64,000 nt of DNA from a virus. The notes below the pieces were generated by a model, which saw only the letters and a program-made list of their open reading frames with translations, made no database searches and was not told the origin of the DNA. Within the stretch, counting starts at the first letter, position 1. Each line of letters begins with the position of its first letter. Positions 28,561 to 36,987 of this stretch are shown here, in pieces. Location: positions 1-64,000 of the IMG/VR virus record IMGVR_UViG_3300028844_003737; one strand, written 5' to 3'. The translations under genes were made by a program, and so were the position numbers.

Positions 28561-29504
28561 TGAATATAGGATATGCTTGTATCAACATGCAATTGTCGTA
28601 CCCACAAAAATATGGTGGTCAACCTAAAGGTGTAAAGCCGATAACTACTGGTAGGAGTATGATAAAACGAACATTTCTATCTAAGGGTGTAGACTATGCT
28701 AGTGAACTTACACTAGCCAATGCTATGGACTTAGATAAGATTATGGATTGGAATATACTGAATGGGTACAATTTCTTTCGTATCACATCAGGCCTCGCAC
28801 CTTGGAAGTCTGAGTATGAATGGGATGACTTGAAAGATATTGAAAAGATTAGACAATACTTACACTCTGCTGGCGTGAAAGCTAAAACTCATAATATTCG
28901 TATCACATCTCATCCAGGTCCTTTCAATGTACTTACATCGCCACATCCGCATGTAGTTGAAAATTGTATTGGTGATTTGACTGACCATGCTGCTACATTT
29001 GATATGATGGGACTAAGTGAGACGCCATACAACAAAATCAATATTCATATTGGCGGTGCTTATGGAGATAAAGAATCAGCTATGAAGAGATTCTGTGAAA
29101 ACTTCAAAATGTTACCAAAATCTGTACAGAGTAGACTAACAGTAGAAAACGATGACAAAGCTAGTATGTATTCAGTTAGGGATTTGTATGATGGTGTTTA
29201 CAAAGTAATTGGTATTCCTATCGTATTTGATTACCACCACCATCAGTTTTGTACAGGCGATTTATCAGAACAACAAGCTTTGGAGTTGGCTATATCAACT
29301 TGGCCTGATGGTATCACACCAGCTACTCACTATTCAGAGAGTAGACGAGATGAACAGAAAGATGAGACTATCAGAGTTCAAGCTCATTCAGATTATGTTT
29401 TACAAAAAATCAATACTTATGGTAATGAGATTGATGTTATGGTAGAAGCTAAACACAAAGAACTAGCAGTAGAAAAATATAAGGAATTACATATGGGGCT
29501 GTAG
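28560..29504 (+). CDS. uvsE: UV damage endonuclease UvsE/UvdE
   Basis: A 314-residue TIM-barrel endonuclease from the ATG at 28560, preceded by GAGAGG; an ATG at 28554 is an alternative. The N terminus MNIGYACINMQL, the metal-site strands (FRITSG, HPGPF, NIHIGGAYGDK, VENDD, DYHHHQFC) and THYSESR all match UvdE. The enzyme nicks DNA 5' to UV photoproducts and starts repair, useful to a sunlit marine phage. The last ten bases, including the TAG stop, lie inside the tRNA-Ala gene. Confidence 0.92.
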   Translation: MNIGYACINMQLSYPQKYGGQPKGVKPITTGRSMIKRTFLSKGVDYASELTLANAMDLDKIMDWNILNGYNFFRITSGLAPWKSEYEWDDLKDIEKIRQYLHSAGVKAKTHNIRITSHPGPFNVLTSPHPHVVENCIGDLTDHAATFDMMGLSETPYNKINIHIGGAYGDKESAMKRFCENFKMLPKSVQSRLTVENDDKASMYSVRDLYDGVYKVIGIPIVFDYHHHQFCTGDLSEQQALELAISTWPDGITPATHYSESRRDEQKDETIRVQAHSDYVLQKINTYGNEIDVMVEAKHKELAVEKYKELHMGL

Positions 29505-29567
29505 CTCAGTTGGGAGAGCGCTTCCCTTGCACGGAAGAAGTCGCAGGTTCGATCCCTGTCAGCTCCA
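29495..29567 (+). tRNA. tRNA-Ala (anticodon TGC)
   Basis: A full 73-base cloverleaf: acceptor GGGGCTG/CAGCTCC with the G3-U70 pair that defines alanine, D stem GCTC/GAGC, anticodon stem CTTCC/GGAAG with loop CTTGCAC, T stem GCAGG/CCTGT with loop TTCGATC, discriminator A. CCA is not encoded. The 5' end contains the stop codon of the UV endonuclease gene. Confidence 0.95.
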
Positions 29568-29573
29568 CATATT

Positions 29574-29837
29574 ATGTGGTATAAAATAAAAGCAAAAGAT
29601 ATGTCGTTAGGTAAACCAAATGGAATAGTTGTTACATTTTCTATTTGGGCTGATGATGAAAAGAAACTCAGTAAGATATTAGCTGATAAAAATTGTGTTG
29701 ATATTAGTATATTAGATAGTACAGAAGAAGAGTGGACTCCTGAATGGGCTGATTCAGTAGATGAAAATTCGGTTATTGAGATGATACCAGACCCAAAAGA
29801 TATACCTAATATTGAAAGTGAAAATCCCTTTTGGTAA
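29574..29837 (+). CDS. Small hypothetical protein
   Basis: An 87-residue acidic protein (MWYKIKAKDMSLGK start, WTPEWADSVDENSV) starting seven bases after the tRNA. An alpha/beta domain of about 55 residues precedes an acidic tail. No strong ribosome binding site is seen. Function unknown. Confidence 0.5.
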   Translation: MWYKIKAKDMSLGKPNGIVVTFSIWADDEKKLSKILADKNCVDISILDSTEEEWTPEWADSVDENSVIEMIPDPKDIPNIESENPFW

Positions 29838-29841
29838 ATAA

Positions 29842-29913
29842 ATGAGCTTTTCTGGAATAAAAGTATGCCGATACTGCAATTTCTCACTCCATGGATCATG
29901 TAAACACAAATGA
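29842..29913 (+). CDS. 23-residue zinc-knuckle-like peptide
   Basis: MSFSGIKVCRYCNFSLHGSC followed by KHK contains CxxC, His, Cys, His, a possible zinc site. It lies five bases after the previous stop with a weak upstream site. Translation is uncertain. Confidence 0.3.
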   Translation: MSFSGIKVCRYCNFSLHGSCKHK

Positions 29914-29927
29914 GTGAGTATAAAAAA

Positions 29928-29990
29928 AGATCAATAAATCTGGACTTTTTACTTGTATATATGCTCAAAAATGTGTAGCTTTATATATAA
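29928..29990 (+). promoter_or_regulatory. Early/middle-class promoter P5
   Basis: TCTGGACTTTTTAC, then TTGTAT (29953-29958), 17 bases, TAGCTT (29976-29981). It drives the ExK nuclease candidate. Confidence 0.65.
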
Positions 29991-30007
29991 TGAAAGAGGA
30001 AAATAAA

Positions 30008-30601
30008 ATGAATAAGAATCAAATCGAAACAGACATCAATTATCATATTTCTATGGTATATGAATTGGCTTCAAATATGGGAGTAAGTAACCCATTTGAT
30101 AAATATAAATTTAGAGAACTTCAGGTTGGTTCTATTTTAGGACATGAGGTTTTCGAAGGTGCTTCTAATGGTGGAGACAATGATGAGACATTTGGTGCTG
30201 ATGCTCATGAAGCAGATGGTTCTAAAGCTGAGTATAAGTCTGTAACTTTGGATAAGAAAGAGTTAGATAAGTTCTTAGGTAACAATGTTCGTGGAACTAC
30301 TTTGAAAGCAGCTGGTGTCTATAATGGTGCTTACTCTGCTGAAAGTATCAATAGGTATAGAGAATGTAACCACTACTTCTCACTTCATTATGGTGGTGAT
30401 GTTGTCGCTATTGTAAAAGTAGACACAACTTATGTATGTGATACTTTGATGGCTAATAACAATAAGAGAGAAGAAAAGACTATGAAGTTGATTGCTGAAG
30501 GTGCTAAGAAACTTCCAACTACTAATTGTAACTCTGTATCAGTTGAGGTTGTTGATTCAAACCCAATTATAGAGTTTGTCTATGTAAATGAGAAATACTA
30601 A
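30008..30601 (+). CDS. Candidate PD-(D/E)xK nuclease
   Basis: A 197-residue protein from the ATG at 30008 (AGAGGAAAATAAA upstream). The segment GADAHEADGSKAEYKSVTLD has an acidic residue followed by ExK, as in restriction-type PD-(D/E)xK nucleases, and the following Gly-rich loop and strands (YFSLHYGGDVVAIVKVD) fit such a core. It may cut host or competitor DNA. The family is not certain; other alpha/beta folds can show ExK. It stands directly before the tRNA-Gly and the DruA-like/methyltransferase/helicase genes. Confidence 0.45.
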   Translation: MNKNQIETDINYHISMVYELASNMGVSNPFDKYKFRELQVGSILGHEVFEGASNGGDNDETFGADAHEADGSKAEYKSVTLDKKELDKFLGNNVRGTTLKAAGVYNGAYSAESINRYRECNHYFSLHYGGDVVAIVKVDTTYVCDTLMANNNKREEKTMKLIAEGAKKLPTTNCNSVSVEVVDSNPIIEFVYVNEKY

Positions 30602-30643
30602 AAATAAAATTGTATTTCAGGTATTATATAGATATATATTATT

Positions 30644-30715
30644 GCGGGTGAAGTGTTATAGGAAACACACTTCGATACCATCGAAGAGATGTAGGTTCGA
30701 CTCCCACCACCCGCT
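30644..30715 (+). tRNA. tRNA-Gly with anticodon ACC
   Basis: A 72-base cloverleaf: acceptor GCGGGTG/CACCCGC, D stem GTGT/ACAC with GG in the loop, anticodon stem CTTCG/CGAAG, loop ATACCAT, T loop TTCGACT, discriminator T. G1-C72, C2-G71, G3-C70, C35, C36 and U73 are the bacterial glycine identity set. Unusual points: A at the wobble position, A instead of T at position 8, and an A-C mismatch in the T stem. CCA is not encoded. It would read GGT, a codon used very often here. Confidence 0.75.
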
Positions 30716-30757
30716 CAAACTTTCGGCCATCAAAGGCTATTTACTAATTACTAATTG

Positions 30758-30769
30758 AATATTTATAGG
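30758..30769 (+). promoter_or_regulatory. Late-motif-like sequence (AATATTTATAGG)
   Basis: Matches the recurring ATATTTAT motif but is only nine bases from the next ATG, so it may not be functional in the same way. Confidence 0.3.
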
Positions 30770-30777
30770 AAAATGTT

Positions 30778-31971
30778 ATGAGTTTCACCGACTTTTTTGA
30801 CGAACCCAAGTTTGACTTCGAAGCTGAACGTAAGAAGTTTATCGATAATTTAGACTATCTAAAGTCTATGTCTGTTCAAGAACAAACGCTTTATAAAAAA
30901 TGGTTAGAGTTCAATGCTGATGTCTATTCTATGACTCAGAAAGCTCCACACTTTTCTAAGATAGAGAAATCTATTTGGACACCAAAAGATATAAATAATA
31001 AAGAACAAACTATCAAAGAGATAGAAGCCTTAGAACCTTATGTTGAGATGACAGAACAAGGTAACACTAAACATAATGAAGAGTGGACATTGGTTCGTAG
31101 GTTGATTCATACTATGGAATTTACTGCTAATCCTGGCAGAAATGTAAAGTTCTATGTAAAAGATAAAGTAACTAAAAAGATTTTAGGTATTATATGTTTA
31201 GGCTCTGATGTAACATCATTGGGAGCTAGAGATAATTTTATTGGTTGGACAAAAGATAATAAGTTCAAAGATGGTAAATTGAAATATACTTCCATCGGTA
31301 CTACTATTTGTTGTGCTCAACCATTAGGTTTTAATTTTTTGGGGGGTAAGTTAGTAGCCGCTTTAGTAACTTCATCGGTTGTAAGAGACGCTTGGAAGAA
31401 ACTATACGGGCAGACACTTGTTGGACTATCAACTACATCGCTATACGGAATACATTCTATGTATAACTCTATACCACTTTGGAGAACTATGGGTTCTTCT
31501 AAAGGTAGGATTGCGCTAAAGCCTGACGATGAGACTTATGATATATGGCACCAGTGGTTGAAGGAAAATAAAGAAGAAGAGTACTTAGCGGCTACTACAC
31601 AAAAAGAGGGCGTTGCTGGTCCTCCAACTGGAGTAAAACAAAAGACAATCAATTTGATTTTCAAAGCAGTTGGAATCAAAGCATCTGAATATCAACACGG
31701 ATTCAAACGTGGTATTTACTTTGCTGATATCTATGAAAATGGTAAAGAGTTTTTGCGTGGTGAGATAGAAGAAAAAGATTTGAAGATGAAGAAAAAGTAT
31801 GTCGAAGATTCTGATTATATTATGAAGTGGTGGAAACCAAAGGCTATCAAGAGATATAGTAAGTTATTTGATGAAGGTAGACTAAAGCCAGAAAAACTTT
31901 TCTATGGTGATATCGTAGGAACTGAATGGGAAGAAACAAAGAAAAAGTATTTAGGAGAAGTAGGTAGATGA
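30778..31971 (+). CDS. DruA-like protein (DUF4338-type)
   Basis: A 397-residue protein. The central region LGIICLGSDVTSLGARDNFIGW, followed by NFLGGKLVAALVTSS, YGQTLVGLSTTSLYG and PLWRTMGSSKG, follows the motif order of DruA/DUF4338 proteins (LxxLGSxxxxLxxRDxxIGW, then a conserved YG and an aromatic-G). DruA belongs to the Druantia anti-phage system, where its activity is unknown. A phage-borne homologue next to a methyltransferase and a helicase suggests a DNA-processing or competitor-exclusion role. The stop overlaps the methyltransferase ATG by four bases. Family call is from memory of motifs. Confidence 0.55.
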   Translation: MSFTDFFDEPKFDFEAERKKFIDNLDYLKSMSVQEQTLYKKWLEFNADVYSMTQKAPHFSKIEKSIWTPKDINNKEQTIKEIEALEPYVEMTEQGNTKHNEEWTLVRRLIHTMEFTANPGRNVKFYVKDKVTKKILGIICLGSDVTSLGARDNFIGWTKDNKFKDGKLKYTSIGTTICCAQPLGFNFLGGKLVAALVTSSVVRDAWKKLYGQTLVGLSTTSLYGIHSMYNSIPLWRTMGSSKGRIALKPDDETYDIWHQWLKENKEEEYLAATTQKEGVAGPPTGVKQKTINLIFKAVGIKASEYQHGFKRGIYFADIYENGKEFLRGEIEEKDLKMKKKYVEDSDYIMKWWKPKAIKRYSKLFDEGRLKPEKLFYGDIVGTEWEETKKKYLGEVGR

Positions 31972-32759
31972 TATTAGAAAATAAAGATTGTTTAGAATTT
32001 TTATCAGAGTTAGATACAGAATCAGTAGATTTAGTTCTAACAGACCCACCTTACTTTATAGGTTATGATGGTGGTAAGGGCTGGGATTCTGCTTGGGACA
32101 GTGAAGAAGAATATTTAGACTGGTGCATGAAGTGGAGTGAAGAATGTGTAAGAGTCTTGAAACCTAGTGGGTGTATGTATGTTTGGGGTACTACTAAAAC
32201 CGATACATTTTTGAAATATAAATTAGATATTCTAAACTCTTTTGAAGATATGGTTTACCAAAGTTGGATAATATGGTCTTATGATTGGGGTGGTAGAACG
32301 AAGAAAAACTTTGCTAGAAAGCATGAGGACTTACTTATGTATTCTAAAGGTAAAGAGTTTATGTTCAATAGAGACGATATTAGAATTCCTTATATTATGA
32401 AAAAAAGTGTTCGTAAAGGAACAGAACTAAATCCACTTGGTAAGATACCAACTGATGTTTGGCCTAAAAATAATCATACAACATCAAAAGAATATGCTGG
32501 ATGGCATCCAACTCAAAAGCCAGTTGAGTTATTGGAAAGAATTATAAAAGCTCATACAAATCCTCATGATGTAGTATTAGATATATTCAATGGAAGTGGA
32601 AGTACTACTATAGCTTGTGCTAATACTCAAAGAGATTTCTTAGGGTGCGAGTTAGATAAAGAATATTATGATAAGTCTCTGAAGAGAATTGATGAGTTGA
32701 CTGGTATTGGTAAGTTTACAAGTAATAAACTAATTGATATTTTAGGAAAAAGTACTTGA
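31968..32759 (+). CDS. DNA (N6-adenine or N4-cytosine) methyltransferase
   Basis: A 263-residue class-beta methyltransferase. The catalytic motif TDPPYF at about 25-30 precedes the SAM-binding motif DIFNGSGSTTIA at about 205-216, and WHPTQKPVELLERII is typical of this family. No specificity subunit is present. It may protect phage DNA from a host or phage nuclease. ATGA overlap with the DruA-like gene indicates co-expression. Confidence 0.92.
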   Translation: MILENKDCLEFLSELDTESVDLVLTDPPYFIGYDGGKGWDSAWDSEEEYLDWCMKWSEECVRVLKPSGCMYVWGTTKTDTFLKYKLDILNSFEDMVYQSWIIWSYDWGGRTKKNFARKHEDLLMYSKGKEFMFNRDDIRIPYIMKKSVRKGTELNPLGKIPTDVWPKNNHTTSKEYAGWHPTQKPVELLERIIKAHTNPHDVVLDIFNGSGSTTIACANTQRDFLGCELDKEYYDKSLKRIDELTGIGKFTSNKLIDILGKST

Positions 32760-32792
32760 CTTTTAGCATAATTATTTGTAGCTTTAGATATA
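32756..32792 (+). promoter_or_regulatory. Early/middle-class promoter P6
   Basis: TTGACT (32756-32761), overlapping the methyltransferase stop, then 17 bases and TAGCTT (32779-32784). It drives the HNH-helicase gene. Confidence 0.65.
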
Positions 32793-32811
32793 ATAAAATG
32801 GAAAATAAAAA

Positions 32812-34704
32812 ATGAATAACAGAAAACCATTCAATAAACTTTTCAACAATGTTCTATCATCTGCTAAACCACCTGAAGAAAAGGGTTTGGGTGTAAGAGT
32901 AGAAGGTAAGGGTAGAACTGAGGCTAGAGAAGTTTCACTCACACCTCAGATAATTGAGGATATATTCAACGAACAAGATGGAAAGTGTGCTTTATCAGGA
33001 GCTGATTTAGACTTAGATGCTTTGTACATACCTAACAGTCCATTAGCACCATCTATCGATAGGATATCTAATAACTATGGATACCATCGTGATAATGTTC
33101 ATATCGTTCTAAGATTTGTAAATATGGGTCGTGGAAAAAGTGAAGTAAATGAAGCTGTAGCAGCTATAAATTCTATAAAAGCTGCAGACTATGAAATTGG
33201 GCCTTGGTACTTTCCACCTATACCATACGATGAACTATTCTATAAACCTATAGCTAATTCTCTTGAAGCAGCTCAGTTGGGTTTGATAAATATCTTACAA
33301 GCACCGATGGGTGCTGGTAAAACTTACACAGCATTCATGCATCTTATTCCTGAACTGATTACTAAAAAGGATGTTGATGTAATATGGTTCTTTGCTCCAA
33401 ATTGTGACAACATACCTAAGGATGAGTTCAATGATTATTTGGATGAGTGGTATGGGGATGAACGATTTGAGGGTATGAATCTTAGAAAGATAAAGATAAT
33501 AAAAGTTGGTGGTCTTAATGCAAGACCTTGGAGAGAAGCAAAGAAAAAAATTAGAGATGGTTATACAACTATATTTATTTCTACCGATGCCACTATAGGT
33601 AAAGTGCTCTTAGAAAAAGATACATATGAACCAACTGAAGATTATAAATACTTGAAGTCTTTAGGGCAAAGGTTTGCTTTACTGAGAGATGAAATACACT
33701 ATGGTTCTGTATCGGATAAGAAACTATTGAAAAAGGTTATGGGTGGTTCTGAGAACGAAAAGTATAAAGCCAGAATGTACAATGTTATGTCTGAGTTTAC
33801 GGAAGTTACTCCTTGGGTATTTGGGTTTTCAGCAACACCAACATCAGAACAAATAGAAGAAGAAGTTGGAACAAGTAAGTATCAAATAATAAATGGTTGG
33901 GTTTCTCCAAAAGATTGTATAGCAAATAGTGCTTGGATAGGTAATATCTATCAAACATTAGATTTGAAAAAGTATTGTGATGATAATTATATGATGAAGT
34001 CTTTGAGGAGACTAATGTCTCGTGTAGAAAGTAGAAGTCTGATTATGGATAAGATGGTAGAATCAAACTCAAAGGACTTTCCAATACTAAATAAACTGAT
34101 AACTAAAACTACTGGTATGATAAAGGTTGATGTTGGAAGTGATAAAGAACATAAAGCATGTTTGTATAGAGTAAAAAAACTTTTAGTAAAAGCTGGTATT
34201 CCAAGTGATTGGACATTCATTGAAACTACTGCAGATGGATGGGTAGAGTATAATTCAAAAGGTAGAGTTGAACAAAAGAATACAGGTCTTGGATGGTTGA
34301 GTGAAATAAATGATCCAAATAGTTCTGCTAGATTACTTGTTGTTGTGAATAAAGGTGATAAAGGTATAAATGTACCTACACTAACAGATGGATTGATTTT
34401 TAGAAATCCAACACCAAGAGACAAAGAGTTAGGTATTTGGATTGTTAGAAATCCATTACAATTATTAGGTAGATGGGTTCGTAAGAATTGGGGTGGTTTA
34501 TCTTTAGAGGAAATAAATTCTCTATCAAGAGAAATAAGCTATCAAATTTTTTCTCAACTAAACACTTTTGATATTGAGGTACCAGATACACCACAATGGA
34601 AACAGACTATCGAAGAGTTTACACATCCAGTAAATGGTTATGCTGTAAGTGCTATAGATATATTAGGTTATGAATTTCAATGGCAAAGAAAAAAGACTGC
34701 ATGA
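32812..34704 (+). CDS. HNH nuclease-SF2 helicase fusion
   Basis: A 630-residue protein. Residues about 50-105 form an HNH-type region (GKCALSG, then SIDRISNNYGYHRDNVHIV). A superfamily 2 helicase follows: Walker A APMGAGKT near 163-170, DEIH near 293-296, motif III FSATP near 338-342, and a motif VI-like QLLGRWVRKN near 550. Helicase-nuclease fusions of this kind cut or unwind DNA in restriction-like systems and in replication. The first 35 residues are basic and probably disordered. It lies directly after the DruA-like and methyltransferase genes but has its own promoter P6. Confidence 0.8.
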   Translation: MNNRKPFNKLFNNVLSSAKPPEEKGLGVRVEGKGRTEAREVSLTPQIIEDIFNEQDGKCALSGADLDLDALYIPNSPLAPSIDRISNNYGYHRDNVHIVLRFVNMGRGKSEVNEAVAAINSIKAADYEIGPWYFPPIPYDELFYKPIANSLEAAQLGLINILQAPMGAGKTYTAFMHLIPELITKKDVDVIWFFAPNCDNIPKDEFNDYLDEWYGDERFEGMNLRKIKIIKVGGLNARPWREAKKKIRDGYTTIFISTDATIGKVLLEKDTYEPTEDYKYLKSLGQRFALLRDEIHYGSVSDKKLLKKVMGGSENEKYKARMYNVMSEFTEVTPWVFGFSATPTSEQIEEEVGTSKYQIINGWVSPKDCIANSAWIGNIYQTLDLKKYCDDNYMMKSLRRLMSRVESRSLIMDKMVESNSKDFPILNKLITKTTGMIKVDVGSDKEHKACLYRVKKLLVKAGIPSDWTFIETTADGWVEYNSKGRVEQKNTGLGWLSEINDPNSSARLLVVVNKGDKGINVPTLTDGLIFRNPTPRDKELGIWIVRNPLQLLGRWVRKNWGGLSLEEINSLSREISYQIFSQLNTFDIEVPDTPQWKQTIEEFTHPVNGYAVSAIDILGYEFQWQRKKTA

Positions 34705-35957
34705 TGAGAAAATTTTTTGAAGAATCAGACGAAAGTAGAGAATATAAATATAGGTGTTTGGTATATCCTAATATAACCTTTCAGAAGGACTTTACTAAGG
34801 ATAGTTATTATATTATAATGTCTAACATACTAAAGTATTTGACAGCGCTGAGAGAGGATATACACTTTACAGTGCTTACTCCAGAAATAATGCCTGGCTT
34901 TCAATATGAGAATACTGAACAAGTTCTTTACAAACAACCAACTTATCCAAATGAGATGAGACAACATTTCGATACTTATCAACTGAAAAAGATTACCGAC
35001 TATAAAACTAAAGATTGGGATTTTGTATATTGTTATTTACCTGAACATGCGCTACAATTAGAAAATCATTTCAACAATATGACTAATTGTAGACCTATTA
35101 TATTTGGTTATGATGCTTATATAGAAATACCAAAGACGACTGGTTATGAGTCAAGTTTACTTAGACAGCATTATGCTGGCTTGATGTCTATGAATAGTGT
35201 TGGTGTAAATTCACAGGCAGTAAAAGATACTATTATAGAACACGCACCAAGTTGTTTACCTGATAAAGATGTAGAGGTACTAAAAGATAAGATAAAACCT
35301 TTACCTCGTGGTTGGGATAATGTAGAAGGCCCAAGAAAAAAACCAAACTCAGAGTCTAAAGTAATTGTTTGGAATCATAGGGCTAATAGTTACAAAAGCT
35401 ATCCTTGGTTCTTACAACAGATGGATAAGTTATGGGAACAAAGAAAAGATTTTACAGTATGGGTGCCGCTAGCTGATTCAATAGATAGAGAATATATCTA
35501 TAATGATAAATTTGATAGACAAGGATACTTTACAGAACTATCTAAGTGTTGGGTAGGTGCTTGTGGACAATCACATCATACAGGATGGGCTAACTCTGCT
35601 TCCGATGGTATGGCTGTTGGTGTACCTTATATCTTTTATGATGCTGATTACTACTCACAATATGCTGAGGATGCTGGTATCTACTTCAAAAAAGATGAAG
35701 AGTTCATAAAAGAAATGAATAATATATTAGATGACGAAGATTATAGAAATTTATATTCTGAGAAATCAGAGACATTGGGAAAGCAAAACTCTTGGGAAGT
35801 TGTGGATTATATCCACAAAATTGGCTCAGTAACAAAAAAGCAGCTGTTAGAATATATTGGATGGGGTAGAGGAATACCTTTCAATATCTACAGAAATAGA
35901 CTTAGAACTGAACCTACAATAATATTAACTAAATATGGATATGAGGTAAGAAAATGA
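34701..35957 (+). CDS. GT-B-type glycosyltransferase
   Basis: A 418-residue protein from the ATG at 34701, which overlaps the helicase stop (ATGATGA); an in-frame ATG at 34680 is possible but lies deeper in the helicase gene. N-terminal Rossmann half (PNITFQKDFTKDSYYIIMSNIL), then KVIVWNHRANSYKSYPWFL and a donor-site region ANSASDGMAVGVPYIFYD near 308-325, as in GT4-like transferases. A C-terminal winged-helix-like segment (SVTKKQLLEYIGWGRG) is added. It may glycosylate DNA or a surface sugar; which is unknown. Confidence 0.7.
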   Translation: MMRKFFEESDESREYKYRCLVYPNITFQKDFTKDSYYIIMSNILKYLTALREDIHFTVLTPEIMPGFQYENTEQVLYKQPTYPNEMRQHFDTYQLKKITDYKTKDWDFVYCYLPEHALQLENHFNNMTNCRPIIFGYDAYIEIPKTTGYESSLLRQHYAGLMSMNSVGVNSQAVKDTIIEHAPSCLPDKDVEVLKDKIKPLPRGWDNVEGPRKKPNSESKVIVWNHRANSYKSYPWFLQQMDKLWEQRKDFTVWVPLADSIDREYIYNDKFDRQGYFTELSKCWVGACGQSHHTGWANSASDGMAVGVPYIFYDADYYSQYAEDAGIYFKKDEEFIKEMNNILDDEDYRNLYSEKSETLGKQNSWEVVDYIHKIGSVTKKQLLEYIGWGRGIPFNIYRNRLRTEPTIILTKYGYEVRK

Positions 35958-36721
35958 AACAGCTAACAGAAAAACAGATAGTAGAAAATTGGGAAAGCCT
36001 AATGAAACTTATCGAAGATACATTTGAAGGAGAACGTAAAGAGAAACTCTTAGGAATGTATAAGTATTTCGAAGATAGAATGTCAGTAGCGCCTGCTAGT
36101 GGAAAAGCACATTACCATAATGCTATGGTGGGTGGATATGTAGAGCATGTATTGCATGTTACAAATTGCGCTTTGAAGATAAAAAAGTTATGGGTTGAAG
36201 ATGGTGCTACAATAAACTTTACAGACGAAGAACTTATCTTCGCTGCTATGCATCATGACTTGGGTAAGGTTGGTGACTTAGAAGAGGATTACTATATACC
36301 ACAAGATTCGGAATGGCATAGAAAGAATCAAGGTTCTATATTCAAACACAATCCGAAACTACAGTATATGTCTGTTACTGATAGAGCATTATTTATTTTA
36401 CAGCACTTCGGAATACCAATGTCGGAATGGGAATATATTGGATTGAGACTTACGGATGGAATGTATGAAGAAGCTAATAAGACATATTATATGAATTATA
36501 ATCCTGATTGGTCTTTAAAGTCTAATATAGCTTACATACTTCATCAGGCTGATATGATGGCTACTCATATTGAGGGTGACGAATGGAATAGATTAGACGA
36601 AGAATCAAATGTAAAGGTTGCTACTAATATGAAAAAAGCAGTAGAAACAAAAACTGATGATAGTGATAGATTGAAAACTAAATCAGCTGATTTATTTGAA
36701 GAACTATTTGGAGAAAAATAA
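35954..36721 (+). CDS. HD-domain phosphohydrolase
   Basis: A 255-residue protein with HD motifs: HYHNAMVGGYVEHVLHV (first His), AAMHHDLGKVGDL (HHD near 98-100), and a later HQADMMATH. HD enzymes hydrolyse nucleotides or cyclic nucleotides using bound metals. The substrate is not predictable. It overlaps both neighbours by a few bases. Confidence 0.82.
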   Translation: MKQLTEKQIVENWESLMKLIEDTFEGERKEKLLGMYKYFEDRMSVAPASGKAHYHNAMVGGYVEHVLHVTNCALKIKKLWVEDGATINFTDEELIFAAMHHDLGKVGDLEEDYYIPQDSEWHRKNQGSIFKHNPKLQYMSVTDRALFILQHFGIPMSEWEYIGLRLTDGMYEEANKTYYMNYNPDWSLKSNIAYILHQADMMATHIEGDEWNRLDEESNVKVATNMKKAVETKTDDSDRLKTKSADLFEELFGEK

Positions 36722-36987
36722 TGATGATTCTGGAAATAATCCTTGTATTATTGGCACTTTTATGTGTAGCTTCTTGTTATGGATTATGGAACACTATGAA
36801 AAAGATGGAAATGATGGAAGATTGGATAGATGAATATAGTACGAGAATGTTGAATGTAAACAAAACCATAAAACAACTTGACTATAAAGATTACTTTGCT
36901 GAAGATGATGAGGTAGGAATTATATTCAAAGAAATAGAAAAAGCAGTTAATGAACTAGAAATAGAAAAGGAGCCTGTAAGTGGGTAG
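36721..36987 (+). CDS. Small membrane-anchored protein
   Basis: An 88-residue protein with an N-terminal transmembrane helix (LEIILVLLALLCVASCYGLW) and an acidic coiled-coil tail. The DNA for the helix (36729-36780) matches the early promoter family, so the true start may instead be an internal ATG at 36796. It overlaps the sigma gene by eight bases. Confidence 0.5.
   Translation: MMILEIILVLLALLCVASCYGLWNTMKKMEMMEDWIDEYSTRMLNVNKTIKQLDYKDYFAEDDEVGIIFKEIEKAVNELEIEKEPVSG
36729..36780 (+). promoter_or_regulatory. Promoter-like element P7 inside a coding frame
   Basis: CTGGAAATAATCC, then TTGTAT (36743-36748), 18 bases, TAGCTT (36767-36772), matching P1-P6. If active it would drive the late sigma gene that follows. 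Confidence 0.5.
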
